Shown here piece after piece: positions 45,610 to 54,186 of a DNA stretch of 64,000 nucleotides. Every line of letters starts with the position of its first letter. Position 1 is the first letter of the stretch. The notes beneath the pieces were generated by a model that was given only the letters and a program-made list of their open reading frames with translations, did not search any database and was not told the origin of the DNA. The stretch is from assembly GCF_014651715.1 (NCBI RefSeq), contig NZ_BMXK01000003.1:62001-126000 (forward strand), written 5' to 3'. A program made the position numbers and the translations under genes. This stretch comes from Zhihengliuella salsuginis. GTDB lineage: Bacteria; Actinomycetota; Actinomycetes; Actinomycetales; Micrococcaceae.

Positions 45610-47094
45610 GTGGTCAGCCTGCTGGAGCGCCTGGGCGAGCTGCCCTTCTGGCTGATCGCGCTCGCATGGGTGATCGACGTCGGGATCCGCGTGGTCATGC
45701 TCGGAATCGTGCCGGGCAACCGGCGTCCGACGACGGCGATGGCCTGGCTGCTCGCGATCTTCTTCATCCCTGCCGTGGGCCTGGCCCTCTTCCTGCTCTT
45801 CGGGAACTTCCGGCTCTCCGAGCGGCGCGTGCGGCGCCAGCTCGAGATCAACAAGCAGGTGCTCGACTACACCCAGCACCTGGAGAGCGACGACGCCCTC
45901 GACATGGTGCCGCCGGCCATCGCCTCCGCCGTGGCCCTGAACCGCCGGCTCGGCGCGTTCCCCCTGGACGCGGGCAACAAGTTCGAGTTCGTGACGGACT
46001 ACCGCGAGTCCCTCGAGCAGATGACGGCGGCCGTCGACGCGGCCGAGCAGTACGTCCACGTGCAGTTCTACATCATCGGCGACGACCCGGAGTATGTCGG
46101 CCCGTTCCTGGCCGCGCTCGAGCGGGCGGTGGGGCGCGGGGTCAAGGTGCGCCTGCTGTTCGACCACCTCGGCACCCTGCGCGTGAAGGGGTACGGCGAC
46201 CTGCTCGAGCGGATGACGGCCGCCGGCATCGAGTGGCGGGCGATGCTGCCGATCTCCCCGCGCACGCGCCAGTGGCGCCGCCCGGACCTGCGCAACCACC
46301 GCAAGATGGTCGTCGTCGACGGCGACGTCGCGTTCACGGGCAGCCAGAACCTCATCGAGCCCGGCTACAAGCGCGGATCAGCCCACAAGATCGGCCGCGA
46401 GTGGGTGGACCTGATGGCGCGCGTGACGGGGCCGATGGTGACGGGTCTCGACGTCGTGTTCGCGACCGACTGGTCGCAGGAAGCCGGCGACGACGACCTG
46501 CTCGACGACGTCGTCAGCGGCGGCGTCGCGCCCGATGCGGGCAGCGTGACGGCCCAGATCGTGCCGAGCGGACCCGGGTTCGAGTCGGAGAACAACCTGC
46601 GCCTGTTCAACACGCTGATCTACGGCGCGCTCGAGAAGCTGACGATCACCAGCCCCTATTTCATTCCCGACGACTCCCTGCTCTACGCGATCACGACGGC
46701 GGCCCAGCGCGGCGTGCACGTCGAGCTGTTCGTCTCCGAGAAGACCGACCAGTTCCTGGTGCACCACGCCCAGCAGTCCTACTACGGCCAGCTGCTGGTC
46801 GCCGGCGTGCGGATCTTCCGCTACCAGGCACCGATCGTGCTGCACACCAAGTGCTTCACCGTGGACGACGACGTCGCCGTCTTCGGCTCCTCCAACATGG
46901 ACATGCGCTCGTTCTCGCTCAACCGGGAGGTCTCGCTCATGCTGGTCGGGGAGGATGCGGTGCAGGAGCTCGACCGGGTCCAGGCCGAGTACCGCGAGAA
47001 CTCGACCGAGCTGACGCTGATCGAGTGGATGCACCGGCCGCGGCTGGCCAAGTGGGTCGACAACGCGTGCCGCCTGACGGCCACCCTGCAGTAG
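45610..47094 (+). CDS. cls: Cardiolipin synthase (phospholipase D family)
   Basis: 494 residues. Two N-terminal membrane helices (FWLIALAWVIDVGIRVVML, AMAWLLAIFFIPAVGLALFLLFG) are followed by two HKD motifs: HRKMVVVDGDVAFTGSQN and HTKCFTVDDDVAVFGSSNMD. It condenses phosphatidylglycerols at the membrane. GTG 45610 is preferred because AGGAGG (45597-45602) is 7 bases upstream; GTG 45550 has no such site. Its stop abuts the stop of the convergent pabB-type gene with no base between. Confidence 0.92.
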   Translation: MVSLLERLGELPFWLIALAWVIDVGIRVVMLGIVPGNRRPTTAMAWLLAIFFIPAVGLALFLLFGNFRLSERRVRRQLEINKQVLDYTQHLESDDALDMVPPAIASAVALNRRLGAFPLDAGNKFEFVTDYRESLEQMTAAVDAAEQYVHVQFYIIGDDPEYVGPFLAALERAVGRGVKVRLLFDHLGTLRVKGYGDLLERMTAAGIEWRAMLPISPRTRQWRRPDLRNHRKMVVVDGDVAFTGSQNLIEPGYKRGSAHKIGREWVDLMARVTGPMVTGLDVVFATDWSQEAGDDDLLDDVVSGGVAPDAGSVTAQIVPSGPGFESENNLRLFNTLIYGALEKLTITSPYFIPDDSLLYAITTAAQRGVHVELFVSEKTDQFLVHHAQQSYYGQLLVAGVRIFRYQAPIVLHTKCFTVDDDVAVFGSSNMDMRSFSLNREVSLMLVGEDAVQELDRVQAEYRENSTELTLIEWMHRPRLAKWVDNACRLTATLQ

Positions 47095-49302
47095 TCAGCC
47101 GGGGAAGTCGGCGTCCAGCGCGCTGAGCACCCCGAACGCCTTGGTGCGGACCTCGTCCCATTCCTCCTCGGGCACCGAATCCGCGGTCACGGCGCCGCCG
47201 ACGCCCATCGACAGGGCGCAGCCGGCGTCGTCGTACTCCATGACCAGGGTCCGGATGACGACCGACGTGTCCGCCGCGCCCCCGTCCGCGAAGTAGCCGA
47301 GCGCCCCCGAGTACACGCCGCGCGCCGCGCCGTCCTCGAGCTCGTCGAGGATCGCCATCGTGGAGATCTTCGGGGCGCCGGTCATCGAGCCCGGCGGGAA
47401 CGCGGCGGCGAGCGCCTCGGCCCGCGAGGCCCCGGGGCGCAGGCGCGCGTCGATCGTGGAGACCATCTGGTGCACGCTCGCATACGACTCGATGTGGCAC
47501 AGCCGCGGCACGTGCAGCGTGGTCGGGTCCGCGTTCCTGACCAGGTCGTTGCGCAGCAGGTCCACGATCATGATGTTCTCCGCGCGGTCCTTCGCGCTCA
47601 TCGCGAGGTCCTGCTTGAGCCCGGCATCCTCCGTGGGGTCCACGGCGCGGCGGCGGGTGCCCTTGATCGGCTCCGCGCGCATCCACCCGTCCGCGCCGAT
47701 GCGCAGGAACCGCTCCGGCGAGGTGCCCGCGATCGCCACCTGCCCGAAGCGCGCGAACACCGCGAACGGCGCCGGGTTCTGCGCCCGCAGCCGCAGGTAG
47801 GCGGCCCACGCGTCCCAGCCGGGCACGCGCGTGCTCAGGCGGGTGGTCACGCAGACCTCGTAGCTGTTGCCGTCGGCGATCTGCGCCTGCGCCGCGCGCA
47901 CCTTCGCCAGGTACTCCTCCCGGGTGTCGCGGCAGGAGAAGACCGGCGCCGTGTCCAGCGTGGGCGTCAGGGGCACGACGCCGGCGCTCACCCGCAACGC
48001 CTCGCGGGCCCGCTCGCCCCAGTCGGCGTCCGCGTCGTCTCCGCGGTCGGTCGTGATGAGCCAGGCGCGGCGCTCGTGGTGGTCGATCACCACGGCGCGG
48101 TCCGCCCGGAAGAGGGCCGCGTCCGGGGTCGGGGAGGCGAGGGTCGAGCCGCCGGATTCGCGCTTGAGCTCGTAGCCGAGCCAGCCGACCCAGCCGGTCC
48201 GGAAGTCGCAGCCGCTCTCCGCGAGGGACGCGGCGCCGTTGCCGGTCAGCTCCGGTTCGGCCGCGTCCCAGACGCGGTCCAGCCACGCAAAGAACGGGCC
48301 GGGCACGCGTGCGGTGGCCCGGCCGGTCGTCACGGTCGTGAGCGCGCCGGTGCCCGTCAGGCGGTGCTCGGCGAGCTGCCGGTGCAGCGGCGCGGAGGCG
48401 TCGGCGAGGATGCTGTAGCGGTTGCGTCCTCCCGGGTCCTCGGCCCCGGGGTTGGACGCCTCGAGCAGGAGCGCGTGTTCGGCGAGGTCGTCACCCGGCT
48501 CGTTCTCGGGGCTGACCCCGGGGTAGAGCCGGCCGAAGACCTCGGCGGCGACCACCGCGCCCGCCGGGACGCGCAGGTCGGGTTCGAGGCCGCCGTCGTC
48601 CAGGGCCCCGGCGCCGAGGTGCACCTCCTCCACGCTCACGGGGTGGGCGGAGCGCTCGGCGGCCTCGGCCGCGAGCGGCTCGTGCAGCTGCGGCAGGTGC
48701 AGCAGGGCCGACAGCGCGTCGTCGATCGCCGCCTCGTCCCCGCTCTGGGAGACCACGACGTCGGCGGCGTCCTCGGGCGTCCGCCCGCCGGCGGTCTCGG
48801 CGGCGAGCCAGCGGGACTCCTGGCCCGCCCACGTCTGCCAGAAGGGCTCGTACGTGGCGCCGTCGCGGGCGAGCGCGCGTTCGCGCCGGACGTCGTCGTC
48901 CTCGCTCACCCAGATCAGGGCGTCGAGCAGGCCGCGCGCGGCGCGCGCACCGGCGCCGACCCCCTCCACGACGACGATCTCCGCGGACCGGCTGATGCGG
49001 GCCGCGCCCTCGGCGCCGGCCTCCCAGTCCCAGGCGCGCCACTCGGCGTCGCGGCCATCGGCCAGCTCGGGCAGGATCCGCGTGGCGTAGGCCTCGACGC
49101 CCTCGGCGAGGCCCTCCCACCCGGGGTAGATGTCCTCGAGGTGGAAGAGCGTGACGGTGCGGTGCCGGCGAAGACGCGTGACGAGCTCGAGGGCCAGGGT
49201 GCTCTTGCCCGCGCCGGAGCGGCCGTCGACGGCGATGACCACAGGCCGGGGAGACCGCGGCGAGCGCGGGTGGGCCGGGTGGCCGGGTGTCGCGGAGGGC
49301 AC
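47095..49302 (-). CDS. pabB: Uridine-kinase-like P-loop domain fused to aminodeoxychorismate synthase component I
   Basis: 735 residues. About 20-215 is a P-loop kinase-like domain: Walker A GRSGAGKS (27-34), FHLEDIYPGWEGL and VVVEGVGAGARAAR, as in uridine-kinase-type proteins. About 240-735 is a chorismate-binding domain: GYELKRES, GTSPERFLRI, ENIMIVDLLRNDLVR, SMTGAPKISTMAILDELE. EPIKGT with Lys547 is the PabB residue; TrpE has Ala there, so it makes aminodeoxychorismate. No glutamine amidotransferase (PabA) domain or gene is in the window. The kinase part has no known role in this pathway. It lies 7 bases upstream of the phosphatase start region on the same strand, in a likely operon. Confidence 0.85.
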   Translation of the reverse strand: MPSATPGHPAHPRSPRSPRPVVIAVDGRSGAGKSTLALELVTRLRRHRTVTLFHLEDIYPGWEGLAEGVEAYATRILPELADGRDAEWRAWDWEAGAEGAARISRSAEIVVVEGVGAGARAARGLLDALIWVSEDDDVRRERALARDGATYEPFWQTWAGQESRWLAAETAGGRTPEDAADVVVSQSGDEAAIDDALSALLHLPQLHEPLAAEAAERSAHPVSVEEVHLGAGALDDGGLEPDLRVPAGAVVAAEVFGRLYPGVSPENEPGDDLAEHALLLEASNPGAEDPGGRNRYSILADASAPLHRQLAEHRLTGTGALTTVTTGRATARVPGPFFAWLDRVWDAAEPELTGNGAASLAESGCDFRTGWVGWLGYELKRESGGSTLASPTPDAALFRADRAVVIDHHERRAWLITTDRGDDADADWGERAREALRVSAGVVPLTPTLDTAPVFSCRDTREEYLAKVRAAQAQIADGNSYEVCVTTRLSTRVPGWDAWAAYLRLRAQNPAPFAVFARFGQVAIAGTSPERFLRIGADGWMRAEPIKGTRRRAVDPTEDAGLKQDLAMSAKDRAENIMIVDLLRNDLVRNADPTTLHVPRLCHIESYASVHQMVSTIDARLRPGASRAEALAAAFPPGSMTGAPKISTMAILDELEDGAARGVYSGALGYFADGGAADTSVVIRTLVMEYDDAGCALSMGVGGAVTADSVPEEEWDEVRTKAFGVLSALDADFPG

Positions 49303-49309
49303 CGGGGCC

Positions 49310-49825
49310 TCAGGCCTGGGACTCGTGGGAGTCGTCGCTGGTGCTCTCGTCGCGCACGAACTCGACGATGCCCTCCAGCGCGCCGTTGATCAGGACGTAG
49401 GTGGTCTCGAAGTCGGCCTCGTCCCCGTACCAGGGGTCGTAGATCCCCTGGTCAGCGGGCCCGCGGTCGGCCACGTCCGGGTCGAAGGAGCGCAGCATCC
49501 TCACCTTCGCCTCGGCCTCGGGGCCGGGGGCGCCACGGCGCAGGTGGGTGTAGTGGTCGGTATCGAGGGCGAGGATCAGGTCGGACGCGTCGTAGTCGGC
49601 GGGCGTGAACTGGCGGGCGACGTGCTCCGCGGCGTCGATGCCGTGCTCCGTCAGCAGGTCGCGGGCGCGGTCGTCGACCGGGTTGCCGACCTCCCACGCG
49701 GTGACGGCGCTGGAGACGACCTCGATCCCCTCGATCCCGGCCTTCTCCAGCTCGGCGCGGAGGAGGTACTCGGCCATGGGGGAGCGGCAGATGTTGCCCG
49801 TGCAGACGGCGTTGATGCGGAACAT
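49310..49825 (-). CDS. Low-molecular-weight protein-tyrosine phosphatase
   Basis: 171 residues. The active-site loop CTGNICRS has nucleophile C8 and Arg14, and the general-acid loop is YDPWYGDEADF. The long insert DHYTHLRRGAPGPEAEAKVRMLRSFDP is typical of the family, and an acidic Ser-rich tail ends the protein. Cytoplasmic; it removes phosphate from phosphotyrosine in partner proteins, often cell-wall or exopolysaccharide kinases; no such kinase is nearby. It stops 7 bases before the P-loop-PabB start. Confidence 0.9.
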   Translation of the reverse strand: MFRINAVCTGNICRSPMAEYLLRAELEKAGIEGIEVVSSAVTAWEVGNPVDDRARDLLTEHGIDAAEHVARQFTPADYDASDLILALDTDHYTHLRRGAPGPEAEAKVRMLRSFDPDVADRGPADQGIYDPWYGDEADFETTYVLINGALEGIVEFVRDESTSDDSHESQA

Positions 49826-49889
49826 GAGAACAGTCTAGGAAAAGCGGCCGCCGAATGCGCCCCTGCCGCGCATCGGCCGGCCGCGTCGC

Positions 49890-51566
49890 CTACGCCTGGA
49901 CCTCGGCGGCCGCCTGGAACAGCAGGGCGACGCCGGCGGCGCCCGCGTCCGGTTCGCCCGCCCCGCGTCCGGCGACGTAGGTGGCCCGCCCCCGTTTGGC
50001 CTCCAGTTCGGCCGTGGCCCGGGCGGCCTCGTCCGCTGCCCGCGCGCCCTCGGCGAAGCCGGACTGCAGCGCCTTCGCGGCCGGGGCCAGCACGTCGACG
50101 ATGGTCCGGTCGCCCGGCTCCGCCCCGCCCACGCGCTGGATCGCGGCGCAGCCCTCGGCCGTTCCGCGGGCCCAGGCCGCCGCCGCGTCGTCGCCGGCCC
50201 CCTGGTGCCGGTGGGCGTGGTCGAGCCACTTGAACAGCAGGCCCAGGAGGGGCCCGCTCGTCCCGCCGACCCCGTCGAGGAAGGCGCGCTCGGCGGCCGC
50301 CAGGCCGGAATAGCCGTGGTTCATCAGCTGCAGCGCCTCCCGGAGCCCGCCGCGGAGGTTGTCCCCGAAGTCGCCGTCGCCCGCCACCCGGTCCAACCGG
50401 GTCAGCTCCTCGTAGTTCTCCTCGACCAGCTCGGCGAACCGGCGGACGACGTCGTCCTGCAGCTTGTGCCGGGCCTGGTCCGCGGGATCGGCCGTCGCCG
50501 CGGGAAGTGTCTGGGAGGGCTCCGCGTCCGGGACCGGCTGGCGGACGAGGGCCTCCGGCGCTGCTCCGGAGTCCGCCAGGCCCGCCGGGAACGACGGCGT
50601 GATCGACGGCCCCTCCCAGTAGGGCAGCCATTCGGGACGCAGCCGGGTCAGCGTGATGGAGAACCCGGTCATGTCCAGGGCGGCGACGTAGTTGCCGACC
50701 AGCCGGGCGTCCACCGCCTCCCCGGCGCGGGACAGGCGGTCGGAGGCCGCGGCGTACACGTTGAGCAGCTCGAGCTGCGTCGTCGCGCCCAGCCCGTTGA
50801 CGAAGAGCAGGAGGCCGCCGTCCCCGGGCACCTGCTCGAGCACCTCGTCGACCATCTTCGCCACCAGAGACTCGAAGCCCGGCCGCTCGATCGAGGCGGC
50901 CGCCCGCTCGCCGTGGATGCCGACCCCGTACTCGAGGTGTCCGGGATCGAGCTCGAACGCGTCGTCGCCGGTGTGGAAATCGGTCTGGGCGCGCGCGGCG
51001 ACGGCGACGCTGCGCGAGTGCTCGACGACGTCGGCCCCCAGCGCGGCGAGTTCGTCCAGGGACAGGCCGGCGTCGGCGGCGGCGCCGAGGATCTTCTCGA
51101 CGACGACCGTCGCCCCCGTGCCGCGGCGCCCGGTCGCGGTGTCGTCGGCATCCGTGGCGACGTCGTCGTCAACCAGGACCGTGGCGACCTCGACGCCCTC
51201 CGCGGCCAGGCGCTCGGCGGCGATGGCGAAGTTGATGACGTCGCCCGTGTAGTTCTTCACGATGTGCAGGACGCCCCCGGGGCCCGCGACGGCGCGTGAG
51301 GCGGCGTGGATCTGCGTGTTGTGCGGGGAGGCGAACACGGCTCCCGGGACGGCCGCGTCCAGCATGCCCACGCCGAGGAACCCGGCGTGCAGCGGCTCGT
51401 GCCCGGAGCCGCCGCCGGAGACCAGGCCGACCTGGCGCCGGGTGCAGCGCCGCACCGACGTGGCGAATAGCGGGTCCTCGTTCACCGCGACCAGGTTCGG
51501 TTGCGCGGCGGCGAATCCGCGCAGGGCGGTCTCGATGGGCGTGGCGGACAGGAAGGGCAGGCTCAT
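49890..51566 (-). CDS. dhaK: ATP-dependent dihydroxyacetone kinase (DhaK-DhaL fused)
   Basis: 558 residues. The DhaK part (about 1-330) has LVSGGGSGHEPLHAGF, KNYTGDVINF and the substrate-binding His in YGVGIHGE. The DhaL part (about 360-558) has the ADP-binding DGDFGDNLRGG and TSGPLLGLLF. This single-chain form uses ATP directly and needs no PTS component. It feeds dihydroxyacetone phosphate into glycolysis. ATG 51566 behind GGGAGAAA; open frame upstream to 51821 lacks similarity. Confidence 0.92.
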   Translation of the reverse strand: MSLPFLSATPIETALRGFAAAQPNLVAVNEDPLFATSVRRCTRRQVGLVSGGGSGHEPLHAGFLGVGMLDAAVPGAVFASPHNTQIHAASRAVAGPGGVLHIVKNYTGDVINFAIAAERLAAEGVEVATVLVDDDVATDADDTATGRRGTGATVVVEKILGAAADAGLSLDELAALGADVVEHSRSVAVAARAQTDFHTGDDAFELDPGHLEYGVGIHGERAAASIERPGFESLVAKMVDEVLEQVPGDGGLLLFVNGLGATTQLELLNVYAAASDRLSRAGEAVDARLVGNYVAALDMTGFSITLTRLRPEWLPYWEGPSITPSFPAGLADSGAAPEALVRQPVPDAEPSQTLPAATADPADQARHKLQDDVVRRFAELVEENYEELTRLDRVAGDGDFGDNLRGGLREALQLMNHGYSGLAAAERAFLDGVGGTSGPLLGLLFKWLDHAHRHQGAGDDAAAAWARGTAEGCAAIQRVGGAEPGDRTIVDVLAPAAKALQSGFAEGARAADEAARATAELEAKRGRATYVAGRGAGEPDAGAAGVALLFQAAAEVQA

Positions 51567-51688
51567 GGTCGTTTCTCCCACAGGGTGACGGCGTCGGTCA
51601 CGCTCACCGTAGCCGCCGGTGCGCTCGCCGTGCCAGAGGACCCCCACGCCGCGTGCCCGACCGCGGCGCCCGCCGCCCGGTGGCGGGG

Positions 51689-52312
51689 TCAGTGCGTGAA
51701 GGCGAGCAGGACCGCGACGAAGATGAAGAGCGTGCCGAACGTCAGGTTCATGATGCGCTGCCCACGCGCCCCGCGCGTGAACCGCCGGAAGGACTTCGCC
51801 GCCGCGGCGAAGAAGAACCACATGACCAGGACGTCGACGGCCATGACCGTGCCGATGAAGACCATGTACTGCGGCAGGACGGGGGAGTCGGGCCGGATGA
51901 ACTGCGGCGTGAAGGCGAGGAAGAAGATGATCGCCTTCGGGTTGAGCAGGTTCACCAGCAGCCCGCGCCGGAACATCGAGAGGAACGGCTCCCGGCCCCG
52001 CTGGTCTACGGGGGCGGTGTCTGCGTCGGGCTTGGCCAGCAGCAGCCGCACCCCGAGATAGACCAGGTAGGCGGCGCCGCCGTAGCGGACGACGTTGAAC
52101 GCGATCGGCGAGCTCGCCACCAGGAGCCCGACGCCGGCGGCGACGACGATCACGTGCAGCAGCAGCGCCGCCTGCTGGCCGAGGATGCCCCAGAACGAGC
52201 GGCGGAACCCGGAGTTGATCGCGTTCGTCATCGTGTTGATGGCGCCCGCGCCGGGGGTGAAGCTGATGAGGATGCAGGCGCCCAGGAGGGACAGCCAGAC
52301 GGAGAAAGTCAC
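51689..52312 (-). CDS. LysE/RhtB-family amino-acid exporter
   Basis: 207 residues, about 6 membrane helices. The opening LLGACILISFTPGAGAINTMTNAINSGFRRSFWGILG is the LysE/RhtB signature, and NLLNPKAIIFFLAFTPQFI is the conserved mid-region. It exports amino acids or related small metabolites; the substrate cannot be assigned. It is divergent from the DEAD-box helicase leader. Confidence 0.9.
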   Translation of the reverse strand: MTFSVWLSLLGACILISFTPGAGAINTMTNAINSGFRRSFWGILGQQAALLLHVIVVAAGVGLLVASSPIAFNVVRYGGAAYLVYLGVRLLLAKPDADTAPVDQRGREPFLSMFRRGLLVNLLNPKAIIFFLAFTPQFIRPDSPVLPQYMVFIGTVMAVDVLVMWFFFAAAAKSFRRFTRGARGQRIMNLTFGTLFIFVAVLLAFTH

Positions 52313-52387
52313 GTGGAAATGCTAAGGGGTCGGCTGCCCGCGCCGTTATTCACGGGATGACTGGCTCCGGGCGCGCGCCGGCGCTGG

Positions 52388-52393
52388 TAGACT
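52388..52393 (+). promoter_or_regulatory. -10 box (TAGACT) of DEAD-box helicase transcript
   Basis: TAGACT lies 197 bases before the helicase ATG and 9 bases before an in-frame small-ORF GTG at 52403. The helicase mRNA would therefore have a leader of about 190 bases. Confidence 0.5.
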
Positions 52394-52402
52394 TGGATGA
52401 TT

Positions 52403-52597
52403 GTGGCTGCCCCGTCGACCATCGGCGGGATGAAACCGTGCGCGATCACCGCGCCGGAATCGAGACGCCATGCGTCGATAATTCTGCTTTCTTTGACAAC
52501 GCGCCGACATGCAGCGCGCTCCTCAAGACTTCAGTGTTCTTCGGCGATCCACCGCGGGCCACCACGGCCCGCCTACCGAAAGCACTTAGATGACTAA
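52403..52597 (+). CDS. Possible leader peptide / upstream ORF overlapping the helicase start
   Basis: 64-codon frame read through the helicase leader and ending in TAA 8 bases inside the helicase gene. GTG 52403 is in the position of a leaderless start; ATG 52430 is an alternative. The product is Arg/Ser-rich (ESRRHASIILLSLTTRRH). It uses many codons rare in this GC-rich DNA (ATA, AGA, CTT, TTG, ACA, TTA, CGA), unlike its neighbours. It could be a regulatory uORF coupled to the helicase, or a structured RNA that happens to be open. A hairpin GCGGGCC/GGCCCGC lies at 52554-52572. Confidence 0.3.
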   Translation: MAAPSTIGGMKPCAITAPESRRHASIILLSLTTRRHAARSSRLQCSSAIHRGPPRPAYRKHLDD

Positions 52598-54077
52598 TAC
52601 TTTTGCTTCCCTCGGCGTGCCCGAGTTCCTTTCCTCCGTCCTGTCCGCACAGGGCATCACCGAGGCCTTCCCCATCCAGACGGCCACGCTGCCGTCGACG
52701 CTCGCCGGGCGCGACGTCCTCGGCCGCGGCCAGACCGGATCCGGCAAGACGCTGGCGTTCGCGCTGCCCCTGGTCGCCCGCCTGTCCGCCGACGAGCGGC
52801 CGCGCCGCGCCCGATTCCCCCGCGCCCTCATCATGGCGCCGACCCGCGAGCTCGCGACGCAGATCTCCCGCGCCGTGATCCCGCTGGCCGAGGCCGCCAA
52901 GCTGCGCACCGCCGTCGTGTTCGGCGGCGTCTCCCAGGTCCGCCAGGAGAAGGAGCTGAACGCGGGCGTCGACATCCTCATCGCCTGCCCGGGCCGCCTG
53001 AACGACCTGATGGGCCAGAACATCGTCGACCTCTCCCGCGTCGAGATCTCCATCCTGGACGAGGCCGACCACATGGCCGACATGGGCTTCCTGCCCGTCG
53101 TCCGCCGCATCCTGGACAAGGTGCCGAGCGGCATCCAGCACATGCTGTTCTCCGCGACCCTGGACAACGGCGTGGACAAGCTCGTCACCCGGTACCTCTC
53201 CAGCCCGGTCACCCACTCGGTCGATGCGCCGCAGGCCGCCGTGAACACCATGGAGCACAAGGTCTTCATGGTGGACGCGGACCTGAAGAAGGAGCTCGTC
53301 CGCGAGCTCGCCGCCGGCACGGGGCGCCGCATCATGTTCATGCGCACCAAGCACCACGCCAAGAAGATGGCCCTGTGGCTGTCCAAGGCGGGCGTTCCCG
53401 CGGTGGACCTGCACGGCAACCTGAGCCAGAACGCGCGCGACCGCAACCTCGCGGCCTTCTCCGACGGATCGGCCAACGTCCTGGTCGCCACCGACGTGGC
53501 CGCCCGCGGCGTGCACGTCGACGGCGTCGAGCTCGTGGTCCACATCGATCCGCCCACCGAGCACAAGGCGTACCTGCACCGCTCCGGCCGCACCGCGCGC
53601 GCCGGATCGGACGGCACGGTCGTCACGATCGCGACCCCGGATCAGCGCCGCGACGTCACCCAGCTGCTCAAGGCCGCCGGGATCAAGGTCCCGTTCGAGA
53701 CCGTCACGCCCGAGGCGGCAGCAGTCGCCGCGGTGCGCGGACGCAAGGCCGAGCACGTCGAGTACGAGGCGCCCGTCCGCCAACAGCCGGCTCGCAAGCC
53801 CCAGCGCGCCGCCGGCTCCGCGGCCGAGGGTGAGAAGTCGACTAGTGGCTCCCGCAACCGCCGTGGCGGCCGGGGCCGCGGCCGCGCGGCGGGCCAGCCG
53901 GTCGCCAGCCACGAGGGCCGCCAGCCGGGCCAGCGTTCCGGTGAATCCCGCGGTTCGGGTGAGTCCCGTGGTGCGGGTCAGCCGGCCTCCCGCGGCGAGG
54001 GCGGCCGCCAGCGCAGCACGACGTCGGCCGGTGCCGGCCGCCGTCGTGCACGCAACCGGGGCGGCCGCGCCGCCTGA
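52590..54077 (+). CDS. DEAD-box ATP-dependent RNA helicase
   Basis: 495 residues. Motifs in order: Q-motif FPIQTATLP, Walker A RGQTGSGKT, PTRELATQI, Walker B variant LDEADHMADMGF, SAT (FSATLDNG), and in domain 2 VATDVAARGVHVDGV and HRSGRTARAG. An Arg/Gly/Ser-rich low-complexity tail (about 415-495) is typical of RNA-binding extensions. It remodels structured RNA, probably in ribosome assembly or cold adaptation. The ribosome site is weak (GAAAG), so translation may depend on the upstream frame that overlaps its ATG. Confidence 0.94.
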   Translation: MTNTFASLGVPEFLSSVLSAQGITEAFPIQTATLPSTLAGRDVLGRGQTGSGKTLAFALPLVARLSADERPRRARFPRALIMAPTRELATQISRAVIPLAEAAKLRTAVVFGGVSQVRQEKELNAGVDILIACPGRLNDLMGQNIVDLSRVEISILDEADHMADMGFLPVVRRILDKVPSGIQHMLFSATLDNGVDKLVTRYLSSPVTHSVDAPQAAVNTMEHKVFMVDADLKKELVRELAAGTGRRIMFMRTKHHAKKMALWLSKAGVPAVDLHGNLSQNARDRNLAAFSDGSANVLVATDVAARGVHVDGVELVVHIDPPTEHKAYLHRSGRTARAGSDGTVVTIATPDQRRDVTQLLKAAGIKVPFETVTPEAAAVAAVRGRKAEHVEYEAPVRQQPARKPQRAAGSAAEGEKSTSGSRNRRGGRGRGRAAGQPVASHEGRQPGQRSGESRGSGESRGAGQPASRGEGGRQRSTTSAGAGRRRARNRGGRAA

Positions 54078-54102
54078 TCGGCGCGCAGCCCGGTAGACGA
54101 CC

Positions 54103-54144
54103 GAGGGCCGTCGGCGAGACTTTCGAGTCCCGCCGGCGGCCCTC
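54103..54144. terminator. Bidirectional terminator after helicase gene
   Basis: GAGGGCCGTCGGCG pairs with CGCCGGCGGCCCTC (one G-T pair; 14-base loop), between the convergent helicase and MarR genes. Confidence 0.7.
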
Positions 54145-54186
54145 GTCGCGTCCGGGTGCACCCGGAGCGCCGGACCGGCCGGGCGG

